The notes under the pieces: generated by a model
The model's database searches: none
What the model was told of the DNA's origin: nothing
What the model saw: only the letters and a program-made list of their open reading frames with translations
In this document: piece after piece, positions 32,806 to 43,146 of the stretch
Layout: the number at the start of each line of letters is the position of its first letter
Position numbering within the stretch: position 1 is the stretch's first letter
Translations under genes and position numbers: made by a program
Source: Xenopus tropicalis
Lineage: Eukaryota > Chordata > Amphibia > Anura > Pipidae
DNA length: 64,000 bases
Assembly (NCBI RefSeq): GCF_000004195.4
Contig: NC_030683.2
Location: 66,514,764 to 66,578,763 of the forward strand
Direction of reading: 5' to 3'

Positions 32806-35104
32806 GAGAACCTCCGCAGTTGGAGCACTCGTGCTTGTACTTGCATGAGGTGCCCCACTTGCAGCTGGTCTCGTTGAATTGCCAGCAGTATCCGGGCTTA
32901 GTCGGGGCCGAGGTGGCTCCCTGTTGTAGCCCCCCGGCCCCCCTTTGAAAGGGATTCGCTTTTTGTGCCATCATTAGTTTGAGCCAGAGGGTGATGTCCA
33001 TCTGGTCCCATCTCATTGTGGGGTTGGCGGCTAACCGTTGGCGGAATTGTTCGTCATACCGCCACCAGGCCAGCCCCCCATATACCCGGTAAGCCTCCCA
33101 AATGCTATCCACGTAGCAAAAGAGGGCTGAGCATTTTTCATGGGCCTTCTCCCCTATAATACTAGCAAGAATGCAGAAGGCCCTCAGCCAGTTGCCAAAG
33201 GTTTTTGGCAACCTTCTGTAGCGCTTCTTTTTCTCCTCCTCCTCTTTTTTGCTGTCCTTTTTGTCGTCCTCCTTTAGCTCTATCACTTCATCCAGGGGGA
33301 GTAGGGAGAAAATTTCTACAAATTCCCCTTTCCAAATTTTCTCCTTCTGCTCTTGTTTGATGTGCACCCCCAACGGACCCGCAAAGGCCACGTAGGCATT
33401 TTGGCGGGCCGTCTCCGCTATGCTGCTAGTGAGTTCTTCCCTTTCTTTTTCCCTTTCCTTTTTTCCTTCCTCGGCTTCCCCGCTCTTGGCTACCCCAGCT
33501 TCGTTAGACGGCTCTTTTGCCGTCTCCGCTCCTGCCTTTGTGGGTATCGCTGGCGCTGCTATATTTGCCACCTGCCCTGTAGTTGGCCCTTTCTTCCCTG
33601 CCCACACCTGTGACAGGTTTATGCCTCCTTCTCCCGCTTGCTGCCCCTCCCAGCCTGCCAAGAATTGCTTTAGCCCTTCCAGCAGCGCTGCAGTGTTGCT
33701 AGCCTGTTCCCCGTCTGAGCCTCCCCTCGTGCTTTGCTCACCTCCTGACCCACTGGCCGTTGGGGCACACTGGACCGTTGCCGCACTGTCGCTCCGTGCC
33801 GTTCTGCTGTCGTCACTGGCTGCCGGCCTGTGCTCTGCTGGCCTCCTCTCCCTCTGTGTCCTGTCATTGGACCGACTCCGGGTGTTCCTCTCCTGCCTTC
33901 TCCCCGACACCGACCGGCTCCTGGAGGCCCTTCGTCGTTCCCCTCTGGTATTCCTGACTCCAGGGCTCGCCCGCCCCGAGCCGACCGAGCTGCTTCTGCG
34001 AGGGAAAAAAGAACAAGAGCGCTCCCTCCTCCAAGACCTCCCCCGGGTTCTGGACCTGCTCCTCTGCCGTACGCGCCCCGTGGACCCTCTGTGGTGGGCT
34101 AAGCTGCAGTGGCCTCGTGACCTGCTCCTGGATCTCCCCCGTCGTCTCCCGTCCCTGGACCGGCTCCTTTCCCCACTGTCCCGTCTGTCCCTGCCGTGGT
34201 GACACCTGCCCAGGCCGTCCCGGCCCTGGCTCCTGTCCCGCGTGGCCCTATCTGCGGTCCTGGGTGTTCTGCCCCTCTCTGTTGTTGCCCTCTCCTGCTC
34301 AGGTCGGCTTGCCCCTGGATTTCTGGCCTGTGCTTCCCCGCTCCCTGCACCGTGGTGGGCCGTCTGACTCTCCGGCACTTGTACCCCAGTGCTCTCACCT
34401 GATGTTTGGGGCTCCTGGCTCCCAGCTGGTGCTGGGGCCGTGCTGTGCCGGCTTCCTGGTTGGCCCTGAGGGGACCTTGTGGCCTGCCCCGTTCCCGTGC
34501 CTTTCCCTGTGCGGCCTGTTGCCCCGGGATCCTCTGGGGTAGCCCCTGGGCCGTCCGCCTGGGTCATCCTTGCCATCCCCCCTGCCTGCGCGCCCGTGCC
34601 GATGGGGCTGCTGGCCCCCGGGGATGACGTCATACCTCCCGATGCGGCGCGCTGACGCCTACGCGCCGGACTTCCTGTGGCGCGCGCGCCTCTGCTGGGT
34701 GCGCGCGCTCTACCTGTAGGGCCTCCCGCCCTGGTTTGCTGCTCCCCACTGGGCCCTGGGTTGTGCCTGCCCCCTTGCCTGCTCACCGGGGGAACCTCTG
34801 CCGTGCCGCCTCTGCCCGCCCGACCGCTCCGCCGCCTCACCGGTCCGGTCCCGCCAGTCGCGCTTCCTTCTCCCCGTGGTGCTGGGCTGCTGCTGATTCT
34901 CCTGCCCCTCTTGGCTCGTGCTCCTCCTTCAGATGGGCTGAGACGTTGGGGTGGCCTGGATCTCCTCGTCACCCTCCTCGGTGGGTCAGGGGTCCCGCTC
35001 ATCAGGTCCTGCAGTTGGCTACGGATCCACTCCGGTCCTTGCTGCTGGGCTGCCTCACGAAAGCGCTGCACCAGGTTCTCCAAGCTGCGGCCTTCTTCCT
35101 CCAT
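32687..35104 (-). CDS. Ngaro Gag-like protein with zinc fingers
   Basis: 805 residues from an ATG 12 bp inside the A1 repeat. A short N-terminal helix-like segment (LENLVQRFREAAQQQ) is followed by a long disordered Gly/Pro/Ser/Arg region (about 40-470) with an Arg-Ser-rich core (about 300-420: RSRSRDGRR, RGRSRSRSRG). A KE-rich stretch (about 545-560) leads to a probable folded Gag domain (about 565-720: AYVAFAGPLGVHIKQ, WLRAFCILASIIGEKAHEKC, GGLAWWRYDEQFR). The C-terminus has a CCCH finger (C740-x7-C748-x5-C754-x3-H758) and a short knuckle (C760-x2-C763-x3-H767-x4-C772). Such proteins bind the element's RNA and assemble particles. Large antisense frames at 33420-34542 are shadows of this GC-rich coding region. 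Confidence 0.88.
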   Translation of the reverse strand: MEEEGRSLENLVQRFREAAQQQGPEWIRSQLQDLMSGTPDPPRRVTRRSRPPQRLSPSEGGARAKRGRRISSSPAPRGEGSATGGTGPVRRRSGRAGRGGTAEVPPVSRQGGRHNPGPSGEQQTRAGGPTGRARAPSRGARATGSPARRRQRAASGGMTSSPGASSPIGTGAQAGGMARMTQADGPGATPEDPGATGRTGKGTGTGQATRSPQGQPGSRHSTAPAPAGSQEPQTSGESTGVQVPESQTAHHGAGSGEAQARNPGASRPEQERATTERGRTPRTADRATRDRSQGRDGLGRCHHGRDRRDSGERSRSRDGRRRGRSRSRSRGHCSLAHHRGSTGRVRQRSRSRTRGRSWRRERSCSFFPRRSSSVGSGRASPGVRNTRGERRRASRSRSVSGRRQERNTRSRSNDRTQRERRPAEHRPAASDDSRTARSDSAATVQCAPTASGSGGEQSTRGGSDGEQASNTAALLEGLKQFLAGWEGQQAGEGGINLSQVWAGKKGPTTGQVANIAAPAIPTKAGAETAKEPSNEAGVAKSGEAEEGKKEREKEREELTSSIAETARQNAYVAFAGPLGVHIKQEQKEKIWKGEFVEIFSLLPLDEVIELKEDDKKDSKKEEEEKKKRYRRLPKTFGNWLRAFCILASIIGEKAHEKCSALFCYVDSIWEAYRVYGGLAWWRYDEQFRQRLAANPTMRWDQMDITLWLKLMMAQKANPFQRGAGGLQQGATSAPTKPGYCWQFNETSCKWGTSCKYKHECSNCGGSHAYARCFKRGKGAGKPGESAKGEDPGEVRRDATVARPLR

Positions 35105-35115
35105 GCTGCTCCGGT

Positions 35116-35322
35116 GATGCTGTCAGCTCCTGCTCCTCTTGCCCGCCGAAAAGATCTGGTGAGCTAACATCCGGGGAGGGACCTTCTTATTTCCTTGCCC
35201 TGGCCTGTATCACTGAGATATCCGGAAAGGGAAGAAGGGGGGGGGGAAAAAGGGGGGGGTCTGCCTCCTAGCTTAGTCATGCCCTTCTTCCCTTTTGCTT
35301 CCCTCGGGTCATTGGGCTTCCT
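35116..35322 (-). repeat. Ngaro terminal repeat A1
   Basis: 207 bp repeat matching A2. It forms the 5' end of the element on the minus strand and ends 12 bp before the gag ATG, so it probably contains the promoter and leader. The outer flank is TACTACACAAATATG. Confidence 0.9.
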
Positions 35323-36826
35323 ACTACACAAATATGTCAGCCCCCTCATAGAGGAACATATGAGATCAAGTAGGTAATACAAAAGCATCAGGAATTACTT
35401 CAACAATTTTGCCATAAAAAGCAAGCAAAGAAAATGTTATGATTTCAAGTGTCAGAATCTCTTAAAAGTTTGCTTATATTTATTATGGTCTACGAAAAAG
35501 CTGGTGAATTATAAATAACAATAGTCATTATATTTATAGTTCAACTTAAGTACAGCTTTCTGTAAACTTCTTTTAAAAAGTAGTAATTCCTGATCTAATG
35601 CACTCACCCTTCAAGTGACCTTTACGTAAATATTAGAGTACTTTGATTAATAAGATTGCTTTTGTGCCAAGACTTGTTGAGCAGGATTCTTACTTCTATG
35701 TAAATCAACCAGAATGCCAAACTGAAAGGAAATCAAGGCTTGGCAGGAAATCTAACATAATTACTGTGGATAATTACCACAAGAAGCTTGAATAATCTAT
35801 GTAATAAAAAACGAAGTGCCTGCGTGTTAGAATAATTATTAATCTTATGGCATCGGCATTTCAGTGTACCTAATGGATTACAGTCATCTAAGCAGAACCA
35901 TTCTGACCCATACTAGTTTATACTTGCTCACAAAATGCCATATTGGTTCTCAGGCCTATAAACATGGGCATAAGGAAGGAACATAGACCTGTAAAGTGTT
36001 TTTATTACAGGAATTCTTGTTTCTGTAAATGTTTTACTGCTAAACATAAGAAATATTTTGCCTTAATCTCATCCCCAAAAATTAAGTGCAGCAGCATTTT
36101 TTTTTTAATTTGAGTACTTAACTCCTAATATATTGGGTCATCAGTCAGGCAAATTCCACCACCCTTTGATCTCATAAACTAGGGTCTTGCAGTGTGAAAA
36201 ACATACACAATCTGTGCTGGAAAAAGTATATGTTAATGTCAAAGATGACCATAGACAGAAAGGTATGCTCATAAAGCAATCCAAAGCAGAAGGGGCAGTG
36301 ATGAATTTTTGAATTTTTGTTCCTCTGGTCAATAGTTGGATCACACAGAGTGCCTATGTACATACTGCATCTATGGCCTGGATCATTTATGTCAATAAAT
36401 GACTCTTGGTCAAGGGAGGCTGAGAAGGCAGCCACTGTCTACTATATGGCCACATTTAGGAAAAATATATGCAGATTTATTTGCAGCATACACAGTGGAC
36501 ATGGCCTCATACCTAAGATTGGATAAATAAAAAAGAAATCCTATGTTAGGGCATGTACATCAAGGCAGCAGTGCTGTATTCATGAGGGAAGGGCAGGAGG
36601 AGGCACATCCCTCTTCCTTCTTCCCTTTATTATTACTTACATGCAATTTAGGGTGCAGTCTGCATGGGGACCTATAGTTACTGCCTGTCCATATTGTTTT
36701 ATTGAATACTTGTGGTCATATACAGTAGTTTGTTAGAATACTTTTGAGCATATAGTATTATTGCAACACTGTTAAAAGAACTCAACTAAAGGGCCTTGCA
36801 TACCAACATGCTCCCACAGTTCCTAG
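35323..36826. other. AT-rich sequence, nothing recognised
   Basis: No supported genes or repeats. Confidence 0.4.
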
Positions 36827-37150
36827 TATAGGTATGGGACCCGTTATCCAGAATGCTCGGGACCAAGGTTATTCCGGATAAGGGATCTTTCTGTAATTTG
36901 GATCTTCATACCTTCAGTCTACTAAAAAATCAATAAAACATGAAATAAACCAAACAGGATTGTTTTGCATCCAATAAGGATTATTTATATCTTAGTTGGG
37001 ATCAATTACAAGGTACTGTTTTATAATTATAGAGAAAAAGGAAATCAGTTTTAAAATTCTGAATTATTTGATTAAAATGGAGTCTAATAGGAGACTGGCT
37101 TTCCGTAATTCTGGATAACGGGTTTCCGGATAAGGGATCCCATACCTGTA
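36827..37150. mobile_element. TA-flanked MITE (CAGGTATGGGA family)
   Basis: 324 bp. The left end TATAGGTATGGGACCCGTTA and right end GGATAAGGGATCCCATACCT are inverted. A second inner pair (TTATCCAGAATGCT and TTCTGGATAACGGG) strengthens the palindrome. It is the most complete uninterrupted copy in the window and serves as reference for 26857-27637 and 63084-63398. Confidence 0.75.
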
Positions 37151-37239
37151 CATGCATGCATCTCTATAATGGGAATATGAATAGTAGAGGGCTTGCATAG
37201 AAAGATAAGTAATAAAAATAACAACAATAATAATAATAT

Positions 37240-37437
37240 TGTAGTCTTAAAGAGAAATACTTTTGGCTGCTGGGGTCAGTGAGCCTCATTTGAAAGCTGG
37301 AAAGAGGCAAAAGATAAACGACAATAACTTGAAAACTATAACAAATAAATATCAAAAACCACTTGCAAAGTTGCTAGAAATAGGGCATTCTATAACATAA
37401 TAAAAGTTAACTTAAAGGTAAACAACCCCTTTAAAAT
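37240..37437. mobile_element. Truncated TTAA-type MITE (GGGGTGGTTCACC family)
   Basis: Matches the inverted form of the element at 14457-14894: GGGGTCAGTGAGCCTCATTT, GAAAGCTGGAAAGAG, GGCATTCTATAACATA and the end GTAAACAACCCCTTTAA. The other half is missing. Confidence 0.6.
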
Positions 37438-38022
37438 CAAGGCACACAAGGTGCCTTTTTTATACATATAACAGAATATAATGACAGTTTAAATATATGG
37501 TATGCATTCATTAAAATTGCTCTAGCTTATGTCTAATGGTACTGACTGAGAACTTTTTTTTACTATGGAGGGATACGTTTGAACAAAATCATTATCAGTT
37601 TCCATTTAGAGTGAGAAAGGTGCTTCTACAATTAAAGCCTGTTCTTTTTATTTTAAATTAAAGGGTTTTTTTTCATAAAGGAATCCTAACCCTATGTTAA
37701 ATCTACAGCAAAATATCTGAAACAAGACAGAAATCCATTGTAGTGGGAGTCTGCATTAATAACTACTTAACATATATCCTGTAGTTTGCTCAAATTTACT
37801 TATCAACCTAATTTTGGGTTGGTGTGTCTTCCTGAGCTATTATGCCCACTAGTTTTGGCATGAACTGACTGTGGAAATAATAATTATTGTTTTGAATTTC
37901 AAAGTGGTTTACTTTGCTCTTTACTTCCAGTGTGTATGCAATAGCATTTTGATTCCTTTTTGCAATACAGAAATGATTATGGGTGTTTTCATTTGCTGCA
38001 CAATTCCCAAAGACTACAGTGC
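37438..38022. other. AT-rich sequence, nothing recognised
   Basis: No supported features. Confidence 0.4.
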
Positions 38023-39156
38023 TTAAAGGACAAGGAAAGGTTAATATAAATTAAAAGTAAGTCTAAAGGCATTCTTTTTAAGTACTTACTGCATATCCAA
38101 ATTCCCAGATCCCTGCTTGCTTCTCTGAGATATGGTGCTGGCAGTCTACAGCAGTGTGAAGACTACAGTGACATTACTGAAATCTCTCTGTCCTTCCGGG
38201 AGCCCAATGACCCGAATAAAATGTTAGGGAAGCAGGGCATGACTATGTTAGGAGGAAAAGCCACCCCCCTTTTCACCCCCTCCCACCACGGGTTATTGCA
38301 GTTGGTACAGGCAGGGCAAAGAAAGGTAAGACCCTCCCCGGATGTGAACTCACATCATTCCGGCGGGAGAAGGAGCAGGATCAACAGCATCCCTCCCTCC
38401 CTCTCTATTAGATAGGAGTCCAGTAGTCGCAGTTGCGGGGGTGGGGTCGACTTTGAGCCCCAGAGGAAATTAAAAAGTTGCAGTTGGAAAATGAATGGGT
38501 AACTGGGTAGGCCTGGGGTCCTCAGGGAGATGGATAATCCTAGAAGGGGACTTGGATAATAGACAGGACACAGGCTCCGGGCCTGGGCTCAGGGTCAGAC
38601 CTCCTTAGAGGTATAAGTTGACTGCTGTTTTAATGTTTGGACTTACAAACAGTTTAATACAAGTTATGGTTGTTTACATATATATTTACTGATTTATATT
38701 AAATTTTACATTAAACAACTTCGGCCTTCTCTCCCCAAATTAAGTTGTCCGTTGTCTTATTTCGGTACCAGGGGGAGGGAAAAGGGGGCACAACAGGCTC
38801 GACGCTGCATTAGTCATGTAGCTGCCAGCGGCAGCCTTCCTATTCTCTGAGCATGTGTGTAACTTGATCCTGTCTCCTGTTCTGAGTTACACATGCCCAC
38901 CAGCCAATCAGAAGCGGATCTGGCAGAGGGGAGGGGGGGTGGGAATGAAACACATGTGCAGTATGAAGCAAGGAGAGAAAGGAAGGGAGAATACCTTTTT
39001 AAAGATGGCTGCCTGTTCAAGAAAACAGAAAATGTGAAGTAAGTGTGACTGAGTAAATATTTGATTAGGTGAGCCAAAAGTGTGGCGTTTTTACTAAACA
39101 ATAGGAGGACTATTGGGCAGTATGCTTTTTAAATTTTGACTTGCATTCTCCTTTAA
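38023..39156. mobile_element. TTAA-type MITE carrying a Ngaro solo repeat
   Basis: The ends are TTAAAGGACAAGGAAAGG and TGCATTCTCCTTTAA, at TTAA sites. The body matches 15536-15999 in inverted orientation but is split by a 619 bp insert (38198-38816). Without the insert it is about 515 bp. No coding capacity. Confidence 0.75.
38198..38816 (+). mobile_element. Solo A-B repeat of a Ngaro-type element
   Basis: A diverged, complete A-spacer-B unit related to 29195-28576 of the intact element, in the opposite orientation. It starts GGGAGCCCAATGACCCGA (A end), passes AGTAGTCGCAGT (spacer) and ends GACGCTGCATTAGTCA (B end). Its 619 bp compare with 620 bp in the intact element. Recombination between A1 and A2, or B1 and B2, of a full element would leave exactly this, like a solo LTR. 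The related unfilled site at about 15853-15860 reads straight through, and no target duplication is present. Confidence 0.85.
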
Positions 39157-39609
39157 GGAAGTGAAACAACATTTTCATATTATTGCTTTACTTAAGGTAC
39201 CATACTCAATCAGTTGTTTCTTGCCACACCTATTATGAATGCAGCTTTGTTCCCTGACTTTATGGCTCTATGCTTAGACCTGCTATATTTGTGCTCCATA
39301 CCTATTCATTAGGATTAATGATCATTTTGATCATACTGCTTGTAGACAGCTGCACTTGATAACATTTAAAAGGTAACATTATAAAATGTATCCTTTTAAA
39401 CATAAAATTTACATTCAGCAGCAATATTTCATCTATGAATTATTTTTGTTACTCACTCTCTAAACAGGTACTAACAATTATTTATGGTGCATCCCAAGGC
39501 AAATGTATCTAGCCTCAAGCATATCCATATTATTTGTACATTCAGTCTTCTAAGCTTAGATCAGTTATATCAGTAGAAACTTTATTCTGTAAAAAAGAAA
39601 AAAATCTGT
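39157..39609. other. AT-rich sequence, nothing recognised
   Basis: No supported features. Confidence 0.4.
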
Positions 39610-39616
39610 TGTTATT

Positions 39617-39800
39617 TATTGATTACAAGTGTAAGATCACTAGATGGTGCTGTTAGATGTAAAACTGGTGTGGGGTTTATGTATTAACTATGATTGTAAG
39701 ATCACTAGATGGTGCTGTTACATGTAAAACTGTTGTGGGGTTTATGTTTTGACTATAATTGTAACATAACTAGATGGCACTGCTACATATACAATTGTTA
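39617..39800 (+). repeat. 65 bp tandem triplication within the left LTR
   Basis: Three successive copies of a roughly 65 bp unit (core TAAGATCACTAGATGGTGCT, then GTTACATGTAAAACTG). The right LTR has a single copy, so the array expanded in, or was lost from, one LTR after insertion. Confidence 0.8.
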
Positions 39801-40471
39801 TGTGTTATCATGTTCTGCTGTAAATTGCTTTCTCTGGTGTCTATCCTTCGGTTTTTTTTCATCTTGTTGGTAGTTCAGTCATGTCTTTTTGAAGTAAAGC
39901 CTGTTCCACTACCAGCTGCTGTGGACCACTTCTGCTCATGTACAAAGTCAAGAATACTATTAATACTGGTGACAAGGATATGGATTTCAGTGAGTAAAAA
40001 AGATATAAAGAATTTATTGTTTTCTTAATGGTATTTCTGAGCCACATAGAGGGTTTTGACATTGCCAGACCAACCCCTTGTGATTCCTATGCAGAGGAAT
40101 TACATTTCTTTCTAGAAGCAACTGACTTACATCATTTTCAGAAGCAGGCAATTCTGCTGACTGTTAACAGATGTAACTAGCAGCCAAAGGAGAGTGTTAC
40201 TGCTTTTATAGCAGATTCTCAGAAAGCTGCAATTTTGGCAGAAGTTTGAAATCCTTGCTAAGGGACCATCTTGTGTGTGGGGACAGAGATGCAACACTGA
40301 AGGCAAACTAAGCTTTGTTTTGGCCCAGAAGGAAGCACCTACGTATGAGGCTGTCTGCATTCCAAAGAAATACTGGCCTCTTCCAGTTCAGTTATTGCAC
40401 CAGAGCTGCATCAAGAGTATAAAAATCCTGATGCTAAACTACAGCCTGCATCAGCACAGGTATCAGTTAAA

Positions 40472-40846
40472 TTGATGGATGACCTCCTTTCCAACCTGCA
40501 AGTGGTAGTCCAATTTGTTAATGATGTACTCATTGGAGCAGATTCTATAAAATCATTAACTGAGAGGGTAAGAGCAGTATTGAGGCAATTTTGCAGATGC
40601 TGGGTCCTAGGTGTTGAATCCCTGGGATACAAAGTTGATGCAAATAATATATATCCATTTCCAAAAGTGAAAGCGATTCATGAAGCTCTAGTTCCCAAAT
40701 ATAAACAGGAGCTGCAAGAATTTCTTGGCCTATTAAATTTCTGCCATTCCTTCTTGAAAGACAAAGCTGCTGTGGCAGAGCCACTGCACAGATTACTGGA
40801 CACAATGCTACCTGGAAGTGCTCAGCCCTGTATGACCAGATATTAA
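40472..40846 (+). pseudogene. gypsy reverse-transcriptase fragment
   Basis: A 124-codon frame covering the C-terminal palm and thumb of a Ty3/gypsy RT. The catalytic box FVNDVLIGA stands where FVDDVLIG is usual, so the first aspartate is replaced by asparagine. SLGYKVDANNIYPFPKVKAI and LQEFLGLLNFCHSFL follow and are typical of the family. Upstream RT motifs are missing and the frame ends before RNase H. Not functional. Confidence 0.8.
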
Positions 40847-41239
40847 ATAATGCCAATAGACTTTTATCATCAGACAGTGTCCTAATACATTATTTACATA
40901 AACCTCTTAAGCTTACCTGTGGCACTTCTCCTATGGAATAGGGTCTGTTGGAAGTCACACTGTAAGTGGCTGTCCCATTGCATACTCTCTGAGTACCACA
41001 GAAAGTAATTTTGCTCTGATTGACAAGGAAGCTATAGCAAAATTGAATGAATATTTATTATTTAATAGTATTATTAAATACTTATGACTATGAGTATCAG
41101 TACTGCCCAGGAAGAGAGGTAAATAATGCAGATGTTTTAAGCATCTGTAAGCAGCATCTGTAAACACTCCTTATTTTAAAGTACCAGCTTTGTCTAATGT
41201 CCTCATGCTTTAAAGCCTGCACAAACTCTCCACATGTTT

Positions 41240-41440
41240 GCTTTTTGTGGGGAAATAGAGTGGTAATTTCCAAAGCTGGAAGCATGGGTAACCCATGTTC
41301 TCAAAGCCCTACATGAGAGTTACTCAGGCATTGTAAATATGTAGGCTCGTGCTAGAAGTAATTCTGGGGGCCTCCATGGAAAGAGACTTGAAGCTCTTGG
41401 TCTTGGCTACATATAGATTTTGCAGAATAATTTCAAGGTC
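41240..41440 (+). pseudogene. gypsy integrase zinc-binding remnant
   Basis: In broken frames the sequence recalls the N-terminal integrase region (RVVISKAGS-like start, then a SGIVNM-like and LARSY-like stretch) with several stops. The order RT then integrase then right LTR fits a gypsy element. Confidence 0.45.
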
Positions 41441-41811
41441 AAACATTCTATTTCATCCATCTTCAAATAGGCAAGCCGAGAGAACGAGAGAATAGAAAGA
41501 ATGCATTAAAAAGGATAATTAATTATGGTTGAAAATATGGACCACTTTTACTAGCACTGGCTGTAGTCTTGCAGAATTTTTGATCCAAGCTATAAAACCT
41601 GTTTGGACAGACTGCATCCTGGCTTGGAACATGAGGATGTTTGAAATAGGCAATAGTGTGTATACCAGAAATTATGCAATGGGGATACCAGCAGTCACAG
41701 CTGGAGTCAGGGGCCCTGTCTCTGTGGATGGTTGTGTTATTTGTGTTATTAGCAGAACAGACAGTAGATGTACCTAAAATGTAAATACTGAGGCCAATCC
41801 GCAATTAGAGG

Positions 41812-41880
41812 TTACCAATATTCCGCCCGAGCAGCCCAGAAGGATAATTCACCAGCCCCGCTACTTGGATTATGTTATTT
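41812..41880 (+). pseudogene. gypsy pol C-terminal remnant
   Basis: One frame reads VTNIPPEQPRRIIHQPRYLD followed by YVI and a stop, a basic proline-rich tail like those ending many gypsy pol proteins. It stops just before the polypurine tract. Confidence 0.5.
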
Positions 41881-42076
41881 AGGAAGGGAGAGGTGTTATG
41901 TATTGACTATAATTGTGAAATCACTAGATGGAACTGTTACATGTAAAAGTGTTATGTGTTATCCTGTTCTACTGGAAATTGCTCTCCCTAGTATCTGTCT
42001 GTCTATCCTTTTTTCCTCTCAACTTGTTGGCAGCCATTTTTATCCAAAGTAAAGCCTGTTCCACTACTAACTGCTA

Positions 42077-42573
42077 AACATCTTCTGGGTGCTGTATGAT
42101 CAGTGGTAACTGGTAATTGATCAAATGAAACTGGTAATTGTTTCATTTAAATAATGATTTATCAATCATTATGCACTCTCACCGAAAGACCCCCAAAACT
42201 GGACACCAATAAACATCCCTTCACCCATGTAATGTGAAATATATAGAAAAGGGATGTTGCATGAATGGTTGATTTAGCAGATAATATTCTGAATGGCACT
42301 GGTCTGTGGTCCTGTGTCTTGTAACTGCGTGCTTCTCGCAGATAAAATATGTTTCAGTGTTTTCTATGGGGCAAGTCACATGGCCAATAAATTGTAACAG
42401 TCCACCTCCCACAGTACACTGAAATCATTTGAAATCTTTTTTTCTGTATGTGACCCCTCCCCTCAGTCTTCCTGGGTGAAGTTTTGCTTGAGGGTGAGGC
42501 AAACATCTAAGACTAGAAGTGGCAGCATATCAAGACAGACTTCCAAGCATGACATTCCTGAAGCTGCTCACCT
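42077..42573. other. Sequence with no recognised feature
   Basis: No supported features between the gypsy element and the next MITE. Confidence 0.4.
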
Positions 42574-42807
42574 TTAGGGCAATGGCACACATGGAGATAC
42601 GTCACCTGCACTTAATTTTCAGATAGCAAGGGGGACTAATTTTAATTCAGGAAACTGCAGGCAACTTCATAAAAACAACCACTGCATATGCCTTAACACC
42701 GGAGATTCACTTTATTGCTGGTGGGAAGGCATTTTGGGGAGATTAGTCAACCACAGTAGCTGAGATTTTACTGCGGGTAACTAATCTCCCCACGTGCCAT
42801 CACCCTT
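42574..42807. repeat. MITE related to the 882-966 hairpin family
   Basis: Left AGGGCAATGGCACACATGG and right CCCACGTGCCATCACCCTT are inverted. The right arm includes GTAACTAATCTCCCC, the family's hallmark. The interior holds ACCGGAGATTCAC and GGTGGGAAGGCATTTTGGGG. Confidence 0.6.
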
Positions 42808-42862
42808 AAACTCTGCACAAGTTAGTAAACTGGGGGCTCGGTAAGGCAGGGGCACCTACTGT

Positions 42863-43138
42863 CAGGCCCGGATTTGTGGAAAGGCCACAAAGGCCCGGGC
42901 CTAGGGAGGCAGAAGTTTAGGGGCGGCATGCCGCCCCGCCGCAACAAAATTTAAAAATTTGGCTCCCATACGGAGCAGTCGGGACCTCTCCCCACTGCTC
43001 CATATGGGAGTTTAAAGGTTTGCGCATGCGCACTCGCACCTGCGCATGGGGGTGTGTCGCGCGTTCGCGCATGCGCACAGGGGGAGGGGCGACCAACGTG
43101 GGCGGCCTCGGGGCGCCCTGAGGATAAATCCGGCCCTG
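42863..43138. mobile_element. hAT-type MITE, copy 2
   Basis: 276 bp sister of 3468-3758 with the same ends (CAGGCCCGGATTT and AAATCCGGCCCTG). It is flanked by the perfect 8 bp duplication CCTACTGT (42855-42862 and 43139-43146). The GC-rich interior differs by several small indels from copy 1. Confidence 0.9.
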
Positions 43139-43146
43139 CCTACTGT

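Larger units (their letters stand above)
28576..35322 (-). mobile_element. Complete Ngaro-type tyrosine-recombinase retrotransposon
   Basis: Read on the minus strand the order is A1 (35322-35116), gag, RT-RNase H, tyrosine recombinase, SGNH hydrolase, B1 (29561-29192), A2 (29195-28989), B2 (28945-28576). These split direct repeats (A1-ORFs-B1-A2-B2) define the Ngaro group of the DIRS order. Where I compared them, the two 207 bp A copies and two 370 bp B copies show no difference, and no frame is interrupted, so insertion looks recent. The element is GC-rich against an AT-rich background. It has no flanking target duplication, as expected for insertion by a tyrosine recombinase. B1 and A2 overlap by TCCT, the trace of a circular junction. 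Confidence 0.93.
39610..42076 (+). mobile_element. Decayed Ty3/gypsy LTR retrotransposon
   Basis: The left LTR (39610-about 39965) and right LTR (41894-about 42076) share TGTTATGTATTGACTATAAT, CACTAGATGG, TGTGTTATC(A/C)TGTTCT and AAGTAAAGCCTGTTCCACTA. A polypurine tract (AGGAAGGGAGAGG, 41881-41893) abuts the right LTR. A possible primer-binding start TGGTGAC lies just inside the left LTR at about 39966. Between them are only remnants of pol, so about 2.5 kb remains. It is internally deleted and broken by stops, hence inactive. Confidence 0.8.

Noticed and set aside
33420..35271. Large plus-strand open frames of 100-260 codons
   Set aside because: They lie antisense to the GC-rich, Arg/Gly/Ser/Pro-rich Gag frame, which removes stops from the opposite strand. 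They have no domain motifs.
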